Assembly: GCA_010093685.1 (NCBI GenBank)
Contig: MU006252.1
Span: 88,307-152,306 of the forward strand
Length of the DNA: 64,000 nt
Origin: Ophiobolus disseminans
Lineage: Eukaryota; Ascomycota; Dothideomycetes; Pleosporales; Phaeosphaeriaceae
Direction: 5' to 3'
Below are positions 1 through 17,900 of the stretch, in pieces (position 1 is the first letter of the stretch; the number at the start of each line of letters is the position of its first letter). The position numbers and the translations under genes are program-made. The notes under the pieces are model-generated. The model worked only from the letters and a program-made list of their open reading frames with translations, did no database searches and was not told the DNA's origin.

Positions 1-357
1 CTGATTGAGCTGGGAGGGTAACCACGAAAGGCGAATCAGAATAGTCCACAGCTACCATAGCAATCTTGAAGTTTCGATCCCTGCCTCGGCGCGCTGGGTT
101 ACTCCAGTCTGTTGTTGGTGGCGCGACAAACTGATCCCACGTCATGTTATCTGGGTTGACCTAGCGCGCGGTCAGTCGTGCCCACAATTACCAATACCGG
201 ATGTACGTACCCAGTTCTGCGGATCGATTGGTGCGAACGGATCCGACGAGTCCTGTCTGCGCACAAGAGCTGGAATGGCGGAAGCAGCGCTGAATAGTGT
301 GCTGGCCAAGAGGGCCATTGAGGCTCTTGTAGGCCTTTGTCCTGCCATACTAACCAT
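1..357 (-). CDS. Secreted M6-like (immune inhibitor A-type) peptidase, 5' end only
   Basis: This is the N-terminal part of a minus-strand gene cut off by the window start. The first exon opens with a signal peptide: the hydrophobic stretch MALLASTLFSAASAIPA follows a possible upstream start at 357 or a later Met at 318. Then comes a short pro-like stretch ending in PQNW. A 50-nt intron (GTACGT...GCTAG, about 163-212) splices to VNPDNMTWDQFVAPPTTDW, and the frame stays open to position 1. The QNWVNPDNMTW and RNFKIAMVAVDYSD segments resemble the start of fungal secreted proteins annotated as M6 metalloprotease-like. The catalytic HExxH region would lie outside the window, so enzymatic function is inferred from family resemblance only. 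Which Met starts translation is uncertain. Confidence 0.6.
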
Positions 358-1289
358 CTATCACCTTCAAGTAGGCTGTTGTGATGGAAGACCGCGTTTT
401 AGTCTTTCTGAGAATCTGAAGTGAACTGCGAAGGTAAGGAGTAATGCGCAGCAACGATCTGTCATATATATTGCTTGTACCTGCATGCATTCATGGCATG
501 CAAAGTAGACGACTCACCCATATTACCCATGCTACGTAACAATGGCAGAAGTCATCAGAGATGGGGATATGCTGAGCCGACTGCCTGTTTCAGTTAGATC
601 TCTTCTTGGCTTATCACTACCACCTGCTGCATCGAGCAATGATATGTGGTAGAGTTCGAGGATGAATGGATACGAGGACGACATTTTCGACATGCGGCAG
701 ATCGGTTTCGACGGTGACACGCATGGCGGTTGTGTGACGATGGTTGCTCCGCGACGATCCCGAAGCTTTTGGCGCGGATGCCACAACGCTTGTGTCCGCG
801 GTCAACAATAGTACAGACCTGTGGTTATGATGATATGTGGCAATAGCAGTGCTGAGAAATCGTGACTTGAATGTTGCGTGGTGAACTTTGCTAGAGAACA
901 GATTCGGGAGGTGCTTGATGGCCTGTTGCGTCATCTCCTTGCTTTTCGCCGAGGCAGTTACTTTCTTGGCGGCAGCATCACCTTCGTCAAGCATCAAGTA
1001 ATTATCTATCACAACCAACACCCTACAACTGCCTGTATCAGCATTGATATACGAGACGGAGGATATAATAGAGGTGGCCAGTATTAACCGTGCGCGGAAC
1101 GCGTCTCATCGCGTTTTGACGGTACAGCAGAACACGACGCGACACGCTGCAAGCACTCCATTTTGTACTGAGGATCAAAATTGATGTAATTTCGTCGCTC
1201 AACTGTTCATACTATCAAAAAACCGGCACATCTCTCAGATAGCAGTTTGTGCGGGCCATACTATTTGTGAACCTTACTCCTACTAGAGT
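358..1289. other. Intergenic stretch, no supported gene
   Basis: This is the upstream region of the M6-like gene and the 3' flank of the sugar transporter. It contains several short open frames on both strands, none with a recognisable domain, codon pattern or splice structure. The longest, on the minus strand at 617-1021, ends in low-complexity sequence and is not supported. I see no tRNA or transposon ends. Confidence 0.5.
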
Positions 1290-2959
1290 TTAATATCTTT
1301 CCACCTGAGTGATGGATCCCCGCTTTGCCTCGACCTCTTCGACACGGCGCTCCAAGTCCCTTCCAGGGGTGAACTCGCCCTTTTTGATACTGGGCACGAA
1401 TATGGGCGCGTTCGTGAAGAGATAGTTCATCTCCTCGAGTGGACGCTTCGCGGTCTCTGGCAGGAAGCAGTAGAAGAAGATTGCGTTGGTCAAATTGCAA
1501 ACCTGCGGGTTTAGTCAGTGAGTTTCCAAAACTTGAACCTAAATATACTTACAACAAATACGATGTAGAACTTCCACCCGATATTGCTCATAGCAATGCC
1601 GGTAACTTGCCCGATCATCGTGTTGAAGGCGAACGACATCATAGTGGCGATAGAGACACCCTTGGACCGCGTCTTGGTGTCGAAAATCTCGGCCGGAATG
1701 ATCCATGATAGGGGCCCGCATGTGGAGCTGAAACTGAAGTTGTACAACCAGGTAATGATGATGAAACCCCATGCGGCGCCCTTGTTACTGCTTGAGCCTG
1801 GAGGGAACACAGCCAACATGATGGTAGAGATGATAAAGGTCACCATGTTGAAAAGGTTACCGAGGATAAGAGGCCAGCGACGTCCAACGCGATCGATGAA
1901 CATGATGCAGAGAAATTGCCCGAAAAGAGCAATCACGGACGAAATAGCCTGGTACTTGAGTGTGTCATCGCCCTTGATACCCATCTGTCCGTAGATTTTG
2001 ACACTGTAGTACTGGATGGCGGAGACACCAGTCATCTGAACTGAAGCCTGCAAAGCACAGGCGAGAAAGAGGCGACGGAAGCACGACTTGTCCTTGAACA
2101 ACTCGACATACGACTTGGCTTCGTGCTCATGCTCGAAGGAGAGCTGGTCCTGGATCTGGTGGAACTCGGCTTGAACCCAAGGGTCTGACTCGTCGCCGTG
2201 AGCATGGAGCTTGGCGAGGTTACGAAGACCTTCCTCGACGCGTCCGTGATCGATAAGCCAGCGCGGCGATTCGGGGAATAATAGGATGAGTGCGCCGAGA
2301 ATAACGGCGGGGATGACCTGGATACCAAGGGGAATACGCCACTGACCTTCGTTGGTCGGATCGATTCCAACATAGGTTCCTACCAGGCGTCAATCAACAT
2401 GTTTCTCAGCAAGATGAAGAGTCAAAAACGTACCGTACGAGATCCACGCCGCAGCAAGAGCACCAATACCCAGCATGAACTGCACCAATGCAGTGATACG
2501 ACCACGAATTTCGGGATGGGCCAGCTCTCCTTGGTAGATAGGGATGATCATGACCAGAATGCCGACGCCAAGACCAGCGATCAAGCGTCCCGAGTACAAG
2601 TAGGCAAGAGATTGCGCGCCCGTTTGGAGAGCACCTCCAAGAGAGAAAACTACCGAGCCCGTGAGAATCGTCCATCGTCGTCCTAGTTTATCTCCGGCAG
2701 GTCCTGCGAACATAGCACCGAAGAACGCACCGCCAGTGAAGACGGATACAACGGCCCCGATCTCATTATCGTTTGGGTTGAATTTCGAGGTGAAGGAAGG
2801 CGAGGCAATGACTTGCGCGATAACACCCAAATCGTAACCAAAAAGAAGTGATCCCAGAGAGGCGAAAAGGCCTACAAGAAACTAGGGCTGTCAGTATGTG
2901 CCAAAACCTTCAACGCACTGAGATGATCCACATACCTGGTACAGCTTTGGAGGAATCAT
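1290..2959 (-). CDS. MFS sugar transporter (SP family), arabinose/hexose-porter-like
   Basis: A 12-helix sugar:proton symporter of the plasma membrane. Four exons (2936-2959, 2434-2881, 1553-2379, 1290-1502) give about 503 aa, normal for the family. The start is MIPPKLYQ, and the 54-nt intron behind it joins to FLVGLFASLGSLLFGYDLGV, the usual first helix. Sugar-porter signatures are visible: GDKLGRRW between helices 2 and 3, the PESPRWLI motif, DRVGRRW in the second half, and PETAKRPLEEM after helix 12. A TATA-like box lies about 80 nt upstream of the ATG. It is divergently transcribed from the GH51 arabinofuranosidase across 703 bp, which suggests L-arabinose or a related pentose as substrate. 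That is inference from context, because sequence alone does not fix the sugar. It appears intact. Confidence 0.9.
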
Positions 2960-5580
<2,621 letters not shown>

Positions 5581-5836
5581 ACACCGTCAATCCGACTATT
5601 GAAGTCTTGAGGCTTGTCAGAATTTCTCGCAAAGCTGCGCACCTTTTGAGCTCTTCATGTGTCTGCTTTTGGCAGGCAATTTCTCACCACATCTACAGGA
5701 TTCATCTGACAGAGCCCTACAACGTGCAGCCGTCAGGCATTTTTCACTTTACTACTAATATCATCGCTGTGGCATATACCTTTTAGCTTCCCCTTCTTAC
5801 CAATCCATCTCATCAAACCACACCCCCTCCCCCACC

Positions 5837-7123
5837 CTACGCCAACCCCACAATCTTCCCCCCACCCCCCGGCAACCTACACCTCACCACCGCCCCCGGA
5901 TACATCCTCAAATCGCTCCCATCATTCCACATGGGCTGATACGGCAACTGATTGATATTCAAATACATGTACCCATCCTGCCCAATACTCGCGCCATCAG
6001 GCCAAATAATCCTTGGATCCCTGACCAACGGTTCCGTCTGCAGCGTATGCGGGTTATACGCATACACGGCGTTGTGCTCGGGCATAAGCTGGTAAATAAG
6101 CCCGTTGCTGTCGCCCTCGAAGCCGTTTGCGTTTCCGCCGCGCTGGCCGTGGTTGGTGACGTTATTTGCGGCTTTGATTTCGGCGAGCGGGTCGGAGGTG
6201 GTGCGCGCGAGGAGGTTGGCCGTGGGAATGGAATATAAACAATCAGATGTCAAGGGGCTGTAGTACATTCTACTGCCATCTGGTGTGATTTGTAGCCCGT
6301 CCAGGCCTTCGCGGAGCGTTTGTACTGGTATGCCCATCGTGCGCTGGTAGAATGGTCGACCTTGATAGCTGGGTACGTCGCGATCTACGCGTAGTGTACT
6401 TGGATGCTGCGTTAAGCGGCGCCAGCTCTCGCCCGTGCCGAGATCGAGCATGATGAAGCCGGGGCGCCCTTCGTCGCTGCTATCTACAATGTACGCGACG
6501 CCCTGGCCAGATGCGGTGATGCTGGGGCGGAGGTCGAACCGGATGTCGTTCATGTAGGAATCTGGGAAATGGACGGAGACGGGAAATATGTAAGTGGCGT
6601 AGACGCTGTTGCTTGCGAGGTTGATGCCGATGATCTTAGGGCCACCGGGCTGTGCGTAAGGCATAGTCGGTGCGCCCTGCGAGTCCATAATGGTGGGACG
6701 ACCCGTGTCGACGAGCCATAGAGTTTCTGGGCGCCTAGGGTTTTCGGGCGTGATGTAGAGTGCTTGCACACTAATAAGCCCGGTGCTGTTGTTGCTTCCA
6801 AAGGGTATGCCATTCTAACTAGTATTGAGCTGAGAGACTGGGAGGTTGAGACTAGTAGAGGGATACGGAATTTCCGCTGTTTCATTGACTGCTTCGCCGA
6901 GTGTGAAGGAATAGTTGCCGCGCGTGTACGAGGCAAAGAAGCGGCTGGTTGACGAGATGGCGAGGCCAATAGGCCATTGGTCATAGTAATAGTGATACTT
7001 TTCAAGTTCTGGTCCGTAGCGTCCGGTATCGACACGAAGTATTGTCCCAGAGTTATTCTGGTATGTGACTTGCGCGGCTGCTGCGCTGAGAACAGTTACA
7101 GCCGAAAGCAATATTGGAAGCAT
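5837..7123 (-). pseudogene. Secreted major royal jelly protein (MRJP/yellow)-like gene with in-frame TAG
   Basis: A secreted beta-propeller protein of the MRJP/yellow superfamily, whose function in fungi is unknown. The N-terminus MLPILLSAVTVLSAAAAQVTY is a clear signal peptide. Family features follow: DTGRYGPELEKYHYYYDQWP, FASYTRGNY, ETLWLVDTGRP, DLGTGESWRRLTQHPS, GLQITPDGSRMYYSPL. The frame runs for 429 codons but is interrupted once by TAG at 6815-6817, inside a segment I expect to be conserved (LNTS-stop-NGIPFGS). Frame and similarity continue unchanged on both sides. A 34-nt GT-AG removal would be too short for an intron. An 81-nt alternative with a weak GTATCC donor would be in frame but would delete this segment. 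I favour a recent nonsense mutation. Intact expression through the unusual intron remains possible. Confidence 0.65.
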
Positions 7124-7551
7124 CTTGTTGCTCGATAAAGCTCAAAGTGACCTAGAAATGAGTCTCAGGGATGGAGTTGTCTCTTAACCCTCCCAGTATT
7201 CGAGAAGTCCAATGGTTACGTAAATACATCATCATGTCGAGTTCTTTGGGACCGCCGTCACCAGTTCCAGTTTAGTTGGTCGGCTAGATGCGATCTAAGT
7301 GAGTTGACGGTTAGTGGCATTCATGACGTGAGGAGACCCGGGGATAAGGTCCCGGAACGTACGTGCATGAGATCATTCCAGCGAACACCAAACCCCGGGT
7401 GATATTATTTGAACAACCAGAAAGCTCGATGATCAGATAAAGTGGTATATTCCATGCTCCGAAAAGTACAAGCTGTCCAAAACGCCTAAGCATGCCTACT
7501 TTTGAGTCGTGACATCTTAGCCATCATCCCAGTCGTTAACCCCTTCTTGAA
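7124..7551. other. Intergenic, 3' flank of MCM3 and promoter side of MRJP gene
   Basis: 428 bp between the end of MCM3 and the start of the MRJP-like gene, both on the minus strand. Only short non-conserved frames are present, and no regulatory motif that I could support. Confidence 0.4.
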
Positions 7552-10217
<2,666 letters not shown>

Positions 10218-10895
10218 GTTGTATCGCGGAGAGTATGGATCGCTTATGCGGGTTCAATTGCTGTTGCGACTGTATCAATGCGACACCCAAAAGATCCTGA
10301 ACAGCGCTGGGTATCTTGATGCGAAGTGTTGTGGTGGTGGTGTTGCTATCGCGACTGAGGGGCAGAACAGGGTTGGCAGGAGCGAAGCGCGTAAAGTGGC
10401 AGGCGCGTTCGACGCTAGGCTGTTTCCATCCCACGCGTCTTCTTGGCCACCATCGCAATCATCTCTCCTCTCCAGGCCTAGCACTGCGCTCGTCCCGAGG
10501 TCGAGTTTGAACCTCGAACCACATCATCATACCTCCTCCCCCTCCCCCTAACCCCCTTCACGTCTGAATGCAGGAGGAACCACGAGACGGCGTTAGCTGG
10601 AGTTACCGCCCAACTCCGGCGACGTCACTACCCGTAGTACATTTTTGTAATCGAACTGATGCTAAACCGTCAATCACGGGGCTCTAAGAGCAGCGCCAGT
10701 CGCCGGACAAGCTCCGTTATCATGGCGAGCCTCATTCGTCTGCTCTGACAGTTCCTGACGTAAGCCCCTCAATTGATGTACGCCGACCTGTAGCCCCTCC
10801 TAGCGACCATATAAAGACAAGGCAGCACAAGCACTTCTATCTTCTGGTCATCCTTCTTCAACGCTCGATCTCTTATCAGTCGTCAAGCTAATATA
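10218..10895. promoter_or_regulatory. Divergent promoter of MCM3 and SDR gene
   Basis: 678 bp between divergent genes. A perfect MluI cell-cycle box ACGCGT lies at 10433-10438, with related GCGCGT/CGCGTT strings nearby, as expected for an MBF-controlled replication gene. On the SDR side TATAAA at 10810-10815 lies about 80 nt before the ATG. Confidence 0.5.
10433..10438. promoter_or_regulatory. MCB (MluI cell-cycle box) upstream of MCM3
   Basis: The palindrome ACGCGT, 216 bp before the MCM3 start codon. This is the binding site of the MBF (Mbp1/Swi6-type) G1/S factor known from yeasts. Assignment rests on the motif and the gene it precedes. Confidence 0.5.
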
Positions 10896-11848
10896 ATGGC
10901 GCCACGTGTTTTCCTTATCACTGGGACCTCTACTGGTTTCGGCGAAGAGCTAGTCAAGGTGGTCCTTCAAAAGGGCGACTCTGTTGTCGCTACTGCTCGC
11001 AACAGCTCAAAGCTGTCCTTCCCCGATGCCAACGACTCCAACAGCCTCTTTGTTGACCTCGATGTCACTAAGAAGGATTCAATCGACAATGCTTTCGATG
11101 CAGCCGTCAAGAAGTTCAAGCGTGTCGACGTCGTTGTCAATAACGCGGGGTACGGGCCTCATCGACACACGACACACGTGCGCTAATTCTCATTTGACCT
11201 TTAGATATGGACTCAGCGGCCCATTCGAGACGTTGTCTGAGAAACAGATTAGACAACAGATGGAGATTAATTTCTTCGGCCTGATCGATGTCACACGAAA
11301 GGCCATGGAGACGATGCGAGATCTAAAGACTGGTGGCGTTATCCAGCAAGTCACCTCAATCGGTGGCCAGATCGGTAATTGTTCAAAATGTCCTGTCCCG
11401 CAAGCAATGCTAAATCCAGATAGGCGTTCCCACGTTCAGCATCTACTGCGCGAGCAAATGGGCAGTCGAAGGGTTCACTGAAGCACTCTCGAAAGAAGTC
11501 AAACCGGAGTGGGGCATCAATTTCACTTGTATTGAACCCGGAGGTTTCAGAACGGATTGGGCCGGGCGCAGCATGGACTTCGGAGACATTGATCACCCCG
11601 CGTACGATCACATCAACGCGAAAAAGAGCATGGGAGAGCGCCACGGCACCCAAGCTGGAGACCCCGCAAAGGCTGCAAAGGTTTGGTACGATCTGGCAGT
11701 CATGGACGACCCTCCAATCCGATGCATTGTTGGCACCGACGCCTATACGAACATCAATAAGAAATTGGACGCGTACAAGGAGAATGTACAGAAGTTCGAG
11801 AAGTGGAGCAACAGCACCGATGTAGATGGTTACCAAGCGCCAAGTTAG
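10896..11848 (+). CDS. Short-chain dehydrogenase/reductase (classical SDR)
   Basis: An NAD(P)-dependent oxidoreductase of unknown substrate. Three exons (10896-11149, 11205-11374, 11424-11848) give about 282 aa. The Rossmann nucleotide-binding motif TGTSTGFG is at residues 9-16, followed by VVVNNAGYG, the structural NNAG motif. The catalytic Tyr and Lys are in YCASK (Tyr149, Lys153), with the preceding Ser expected in QQVTSIGGQ. The C-terminal part (PGGFRTDW, then the helix-rich tail) resembles fungal SDRs related to 3-oxoacyl-ACP reductases and oxidoreductases acting on small carbonyls. A TATA box lies about 80 nt upstream. There is no signal peptide, so it is probably cytosolic. Both introns have standard signals, and nothing appears broken. 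Confidence 0.9.
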
Positions 11849-13288
11849 ATGGATGCCTAAAACGTCGAATCCGAATAAATAAGGAAGGTGGTTCGACACA
11901 CCGTATCGCTATCCGGCATTGTGCAACCGGCCAGCTGCAGACAGCGCCTGTTTTGGGAACACACCGGGTCTTTCTTGGAGCGTGCGGTCTCGTTACTGGG
12001 GAGTATTTTCTCACTGCAGCAATGATCACAACACACTACATATTCAACGCATCTCTCAGTCATCATCGAGTGCTGCTGGGAGTTCGCAATGTGAGCCGTG
12101 CTTACTTCGCGCAGGACGAAAACGTTGGGCTATGCTGGAGTGACGACCTGGAAGCTTTTGTTCTTACGACACGCATTCTTTATGTCATCCAAACGACTTT
12201 GTATGGTCGTGTGAGTTACCGAATGTCGTGGTGTGTCACAAGATCAAGATTGTAGCAGTAGCCACATTGCGCCAAGCTGCTGGCTTCGTCTCCATGGCGG
12301 CTCATGGGGCATGGTAACTATCGCCAACGCACCCATGTTTGGTACTGTTGAGTGACTCCAAAACGAACCTGTAGAGAGTATCGACCACTTTAGGCGATTG
12401 ATCTGTGGATGTACACTTATTGACGAGCTACAGATTTTCGCTTACTTCACATATCGCCCGGCGTAACGTCTGACAATCAACGCTCGAAAAGCGAGCACCA
12501 ACTAACACATAGCACGTGGCGGTGATCGTGTAACTGCGGATGAATCACGGCACCGGGTCCTCAGGATGTGACATCACTCGTACTACTGACCGGCTGGGCG
12601 TCTACCTCTCAACACAACTGTTCAAAACTCTTCACAGAAGTTTAAATCGAGACAGGGGCTAAATGTATCGATAAAGGCTGGCATGCTGCGCTACGAAGCG
12701 GGAGCCCACTGCTTCAGCAATGCTGTTCACTCTGCCGTATGACCTCGCTCATGAAGGTCGCTCGCCACAATGTTAGACCACTCGACACGAACCCATCATT
12801 CTTCACCGCTACTGATGTGGCATTCACTACGTGGACGGAACTGCAATACTCTGGCCTAATAATATCACACGACGATGCCCGCATGACTGCTCGAATCCCT
12901 CAAACGCTCAGCTGAAATGTGAAGAGGCGACCCATTGTAGCGGTTCAATCTCCTCTTTTGGATTCACGATGAATTCCCGCAGCCGATCCCCACGCGGAAA
13001 CTCACACTCTCCGCGCGGCCGCCGCTGTCCAAGCCTTTGCCGGCCAGGAGACAGCAAGGGCGCTCTCTCCCACGCCACGGCAGCAAATATAATGGTGAGG
13101 GCGTCACTGTTAGCGCTTCGCTCACGCAGGACGTCAGCGAGGCTGTGACCTCTGGGAGACTCTCTCTTGTCAATATATAACATCTTCTGCTCCTGCTAAC
13201 CTTCGATTCTCCCTACCGCCACTATCTTAAACATCGAGAAGCTCCGAGGACTTGAGAGTAGGACCTGACCGTCACCAGACTCATCACA
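11849..13288. other. Long intergenic region upstream of GH43 gene
   Basis: 1.44 kb without a supportable gene. The open frames here (for example 11803-12255) have no recognisable domain and overlap the SDR 3' end. TATATAA at 13174-13180 lies about 110 nt before the GH43 start and is a plausible core promoter. I see no transposon ends. Confidence 0.45.
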
Positions 13289-14494
13289 ATGTTCTCTTCC
13301 TTCCTCATGACCATTGGAAACGTCTTCCTATTTCTAGCGCTACTTGCACACGCTGCGCCAGTTATCCACGCTGGTCCGGTCCCGCAGGCTAAATCTTCTC
13401 TTGCTGTTTCACGCAATTACCCAGATCCAGAGCGATGTATTGGAGCATGCGACTTGATACATGACCCCAACATTGTGTACGAAGACAATACCTACTGGCG
13501 CTTTACCACCAGCAGAAACATTTCGATCGCCACAGCCCCTTTTCTTGAGGGCCCATGGACTTATAAGGGCTCCTTGCTGCTAAACGGGACAAGCATAAAC
13601 CTCCATGATAATCAAGATATCTGGGTACGTCAAACTCTTTCTTCAATCGCACTATTCTTCGTCACATACCCACCCACCAACAACCACACTGACACTCCCG
13701 ACAGGCACCCTCAGTCTTCAGCTACCACTCTACCTGGTACGCCCACTACTCCGTCTCCTTCATCGGCTCGCAGCACTCCGAGATCGGCGTCGCGACCTCC
13801 CCCTCCCTCGCACCAGGCACATGGACCGACCACGGCGCGATGGGGCTACCCCAAAACGCGCGCTACAACCTCATCGACCCGCACGTCTTCCAGGAAGAGG
13901 ACCCTGCCAAGCCGCTCTACTTCACATTCGGCTCCTACTGGTCCGGCATCCAGCAGATCGTCATGGACGACCACGCGCAGCTCAAGGCCTGGGCCGGCGA
14001 GCAGCAGGCCATCAAGACCGTGATTAGCAATACGACGGAGCGCTTTGCTGTTGTGGAGGGTGCAACTATGCATAAGCACGAAGGGTTTTATTACATGTTC
14101 TATAGTGTGGGGCAGTGCTGTCGCGCTGAATTTGAACTCGTGCCGCCTGGCGACGAATATCACGTGGTTGTGTGTCGTGGCGAGAGTATTACCGGCCTGT
14201 ATTTCGATAAGGAGGGGAAGGATTGTCTAACGCAGAACGGAGGTACGACGGTGTTGGCTAGTCATGGGGATATTTATGCGCCGGGGGGGCAGGGCGTTAT
14301 GATTGATCCGAAGAGTGAGAGGACGGTGATGTATTATCATTATGGTAAGTCGATATCGAATGACGAAGAAAGTATGAAAGAGAGCTGACATTTGCATAGT
14401 GCGACCGAGTGTGGGTTACCACGCGGATCAGTTCTTCTTCGGCTTCAACTATCTCGATTGGGTGGATGATTGGCCTGTTCTGGTGCCGAAATAG
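13289..14494 (+). CDS. Secreted GH43 arabinanase-like glycoside hydrolase
   Basis: A five-bladed beta-propeller glycosidase, probably an endo-1,5-alpha-L-arabinanase or exo-acting relative on pectic arabinan. Three exons (13289-13624, 13705-14344, 14400-14494) give about 356 aa. The N-terminus (residues 1-28, rich in Leu/Ala/Phe) is a signal peptide, so it should act outside the cell. The catalytic triad is in place: Asp59 in LIHDPNIV, Asp170 in YNLIDPHV and Glu230 in VVEGATM. GDIYAPGGQGVM near the C-terminus is also typical of the family. The exact subfamily, and endo versus exo action, cannot be settled by eye. Together with the GH51 enzyme and the sugar porter upstream it would complete a route from polymer to imported sugar. 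Confidence 0.9.
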
Positions 14495-14972
14495 CTGGCG
14501 CTATCGATGGAGCGGCTGGACTGAGCGACTACATTTCTTTCTTCGACGCAAAGCTAGACTTTCGACGTTTCCTTTCACTGGTCCTGGGAGCACGACCTAT
14601 GCCCCTCGAGTTAGCGAACTCGTAGTAGTACGAGACAAAGCTGTTCGTACACGATAGTGTTCACATCTTCTGTGGCTTTGGAATGGGTTGCTATATCTCT
14701 TGCCTTCTCTTCTGCTATTCTTGGGCCTCTAAGCTTTACAGTTTGTTTGGCTTCGACCGGTATCTTTAGTGCGATGTAGTTTGGCATTGCTAATCATGAC
14801 TGAAAGTTCACGACTAACGAATGACGACTTTACGACTCCTGGACATGAACAATATCTGTACCGTATATCTACTAGTAATCATACATGTCATTCGAGAGCG
14901 ATCCATGCGACACGTTGTCTTAAAACCGCAATACGTCATCCACTAATGTGTTACCTTGTGACCCACTTCGCC
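14495..14972. other. Convergent intergenic region
   Basis: 478 bp between the 3' ends of the GH43 gene and the uncharacterised minus-strand gene. I see nothing beyond presumed 3' UTR and terminator sequence. Confidence 0.4.
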
Positions 14973-17900
14973 CTAACTGAAGCGCGTAAGAGCTTCATCC
15001 AACGTCACACTAGCAGTCTTCTTAAAACGCTTCAATTGGCGTGCTCGAAAACTCCCCGTCGTCTCAAAGTGCTCATGCTCGATGCTTTCATCCTGCTCTC
15101 CTGCAGCAGGTATAGGTGATGCAGGTCTTTTGGGCGATTTGCCACCTGTGGGTGCTTGCTTTGAGTTTGGCTTTTGGGATAGAGTGAGGAGCATGAGTCG
15201 ACCTGGCTGCATCTGGTATTCTGTTTTCTTCGGTGTACCCTGGAGATCGAAAATTCTCAGGGTAGGCATTGTAGGCTTTCCATGATTATCGATTATCGGT
15301 GCTTGCGCTGGAGCAGATGGAGATGCTGAGGGTTTCTGGGGTTGCGGCTGAGTTCCCGTATGCGTTGCAGAAGCGGGGCATTATCCTTCCGCGGGTATTG
15401 TTGCAGATGGTTGCTTATCAGTCGCTTTTGCTGCGCTTGTGGAAGCCGTTTGGGTTGATGATGTACGTGGCTTTACGGTGGCTTTTTGTTCAATGGAGAC
15501 AGGTTGTGGGATTTGTGTGACAGGCAGTGTACCCTCAGGTGGTAGTCTGATGCGGCGCATTTTCACAATGTCGTCAAAAGCATCTCCAAGGACCTGCTTT
15601 AGGACATCTAGATCGATGCTGCGGAGTTCATTTTTTGCTACCTCCACGCGGTCCTCCAAATTGCGATATCGTTTGTTGAAAGGCCTCCATGTCTTCTCCA
15701 GACTGACATAGCTAAAGTCAGTGCCTGCCACTTTTTTGACGACGCAGTCATGTTTCTCAAGCTGCTTTAGGCACTTTCGCGCATGATCGTAAGCCTCTTT
15801 TGGGATGCGAATTTCTTTTGGCAAGCACAACATCACGGTCGGGCTTTGAAGAAAGCGATTGATCGCAACGCAAGTGCTGCAAGCTGGTTGTCTGGTGCAC
15901 GTGAGCGGCGCCCGAATCCTCGATGGGATCTCCGGCTCTCTGCCGATGTATCCATCTAGATACAATTTCATCGCGTAGTTAAACAGAGATTTCGTAGAGG
16001 ATGACTCTTGACCCGTAGACTCGTTGGATATTTTGGCGGCTACATCCTTCAAAAAGGGTATCAATGTGTCGTGGTAGTTGGTAGCAGCGACTCTTCGGAA
16101 TGCCTTGATGATAATGCTCAATACAGTGGTGGTTTCGGTTCGGAACCCACGAGAAAAGCAATTCTTGACGAAGGTAGCCAGCGTTGGCCAGCACCCAGGA
16201 AATTTATCACGCACATTTCTCCGTGGGTAACGCGCACTGTCTGGATCATATTCCCCGAGAGAAAAGATAGGTGTAGACTAGGGATAGAACTCTGCCAGAA
16301 TAATTCCGACGGCGCTCAAAGATAAGGGTTGAGATCGTTCGCAGAGGTGGTTGATGAACTTGATGGTAGGCAGCGATTTGGTGGCGCCTTCTAGCAAGTG
16401 TGGCAAGACCCTAGTGTTCAGGTCAGTTTGTTTGCATGGAAATAGAAGTGACACTCACTTCTCTTCGAAGTAATCATCTGCACAGCTGCCCCATATTCCC
16501 ACAAACGCCACCAAAGGACGATAAGTTCGCTCCCGGAGTAATTGTTCCATGTTGACCATGGCCTCCACTTGAACCACGAACCATTTCCTCAAAGAACTGT
16601 CGAGCTCTTTTTGGATCTCGTCTTCATCAGTAGCTTCTAGTGGGCCCTCTGTGAACGGAGCTGTCAAATTATCGTTCTCGTTTGTTGGAGGTTGTGGTGA
16701 CGAGGTGGGACATTCATCATCAGACTTCCCTTCAAAGCTACTGCTGCTGCGATCGAATTGATTTTCCGAGGCATCTGCATTCTCGGAAGCAATCTGATGA
16801 GGACTACGCCGCTTGAAGAATTTTTTCAGTATGTGGTATCGCGTTTTAAACGTTTGTAGGGATTCTACAGCAATCTCAAGTCTGCACGTTGTCAGCGTTT
16901 TGCATGGAAACTGGCGCCAGCTAGAACTGCATACCCTTCTTCGATGACGTGGAATGAAATATGTGGTGCGACACATAGGATATTGGAGAACACAGGGATT
17001 GGCGCACCACGAAGACAACAAAGCGCTTTGTTCAGTAGAAAGCGATGGTCCATATCCAAACATGCAGCCAGAGTGGAAACTAGGCTTGCTTCTATACTAC
17101 TGTACTTCAGGTCGCGTGGTATGTTCCTGTCCCGAATACGTGTTTCGATTTGCTCAAGGACCTTGGAGCATACGAATTCTAACAATGACGGATGCGATGC
17201 ATCCCTCTCTCCGTCAAAATACATGGGCCGAAGATACCGCACAAGTTCGTCCACACTTCGCTTGTTGTTGAGATATTTTAAGACGTGCTCGTACATGTCA
17301 GGAACAACAATCGCGACTGAAACGCAGCCATTCTTGGGGAAAGGGAAGTTGTGGAATGGGTTTGGTTGTACGGTGTTCTGTTCCTCTGGTGATATGAATT
17401 TAGGTGGTAGAGTCCTGCCGCTCATGTCTTGTGTGTCGCCGAATGTGTAGGTTGTGTCGTAATCAAAGTCTGGAGAACATTCAATGTCGTGGACCGTTGG
17501 AAGAAGACCGTCAAAGCCATGACGCCAGCTGTCAGAGCACGCATCGCTGTCAGAATGGTCATAGTCGTGCCTGCAAGTCTGTTGTCTTCTGTGCGTTCTG
17601 GTCTTTTTGGTGCGGCGTGTGTAGGTTGAGAAGAACATTCCGCATCCTATAGCTTTACAAGCATGCTCGAGCCTCTGACTTCGTGCACGATCTCCCCCTT
17701 CAGATCTTCCATGTCCAATTCATTTGGAACATCAGGCTCCCTTCTCCTGAAGTACGAGTGCTTCAAAACATATGCGAGATACTCCGGCGTGGAGCCAGGC
17801 CTCATGAGTTCTGCTTTCCATCTCGTGAGCACCTGTTCAAGCGTTTCGGCACCCCCGTCATCTTCAATCGCCGCATGAGGTTCTGAATCTTTCGTCGAAG

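Noticed and set aside
617..1021. 134-codon minus-strand open frame
   Set aside because: No start context, no domain, no homology that I recognise; composition is like the surrounding non-coding DNA.
11803..12255. 150-codon plus-strand frame after the SDR gene
   Set aside because: Overlaps the SDR 3' end in another frame and has no recognisable motif or splice partners.
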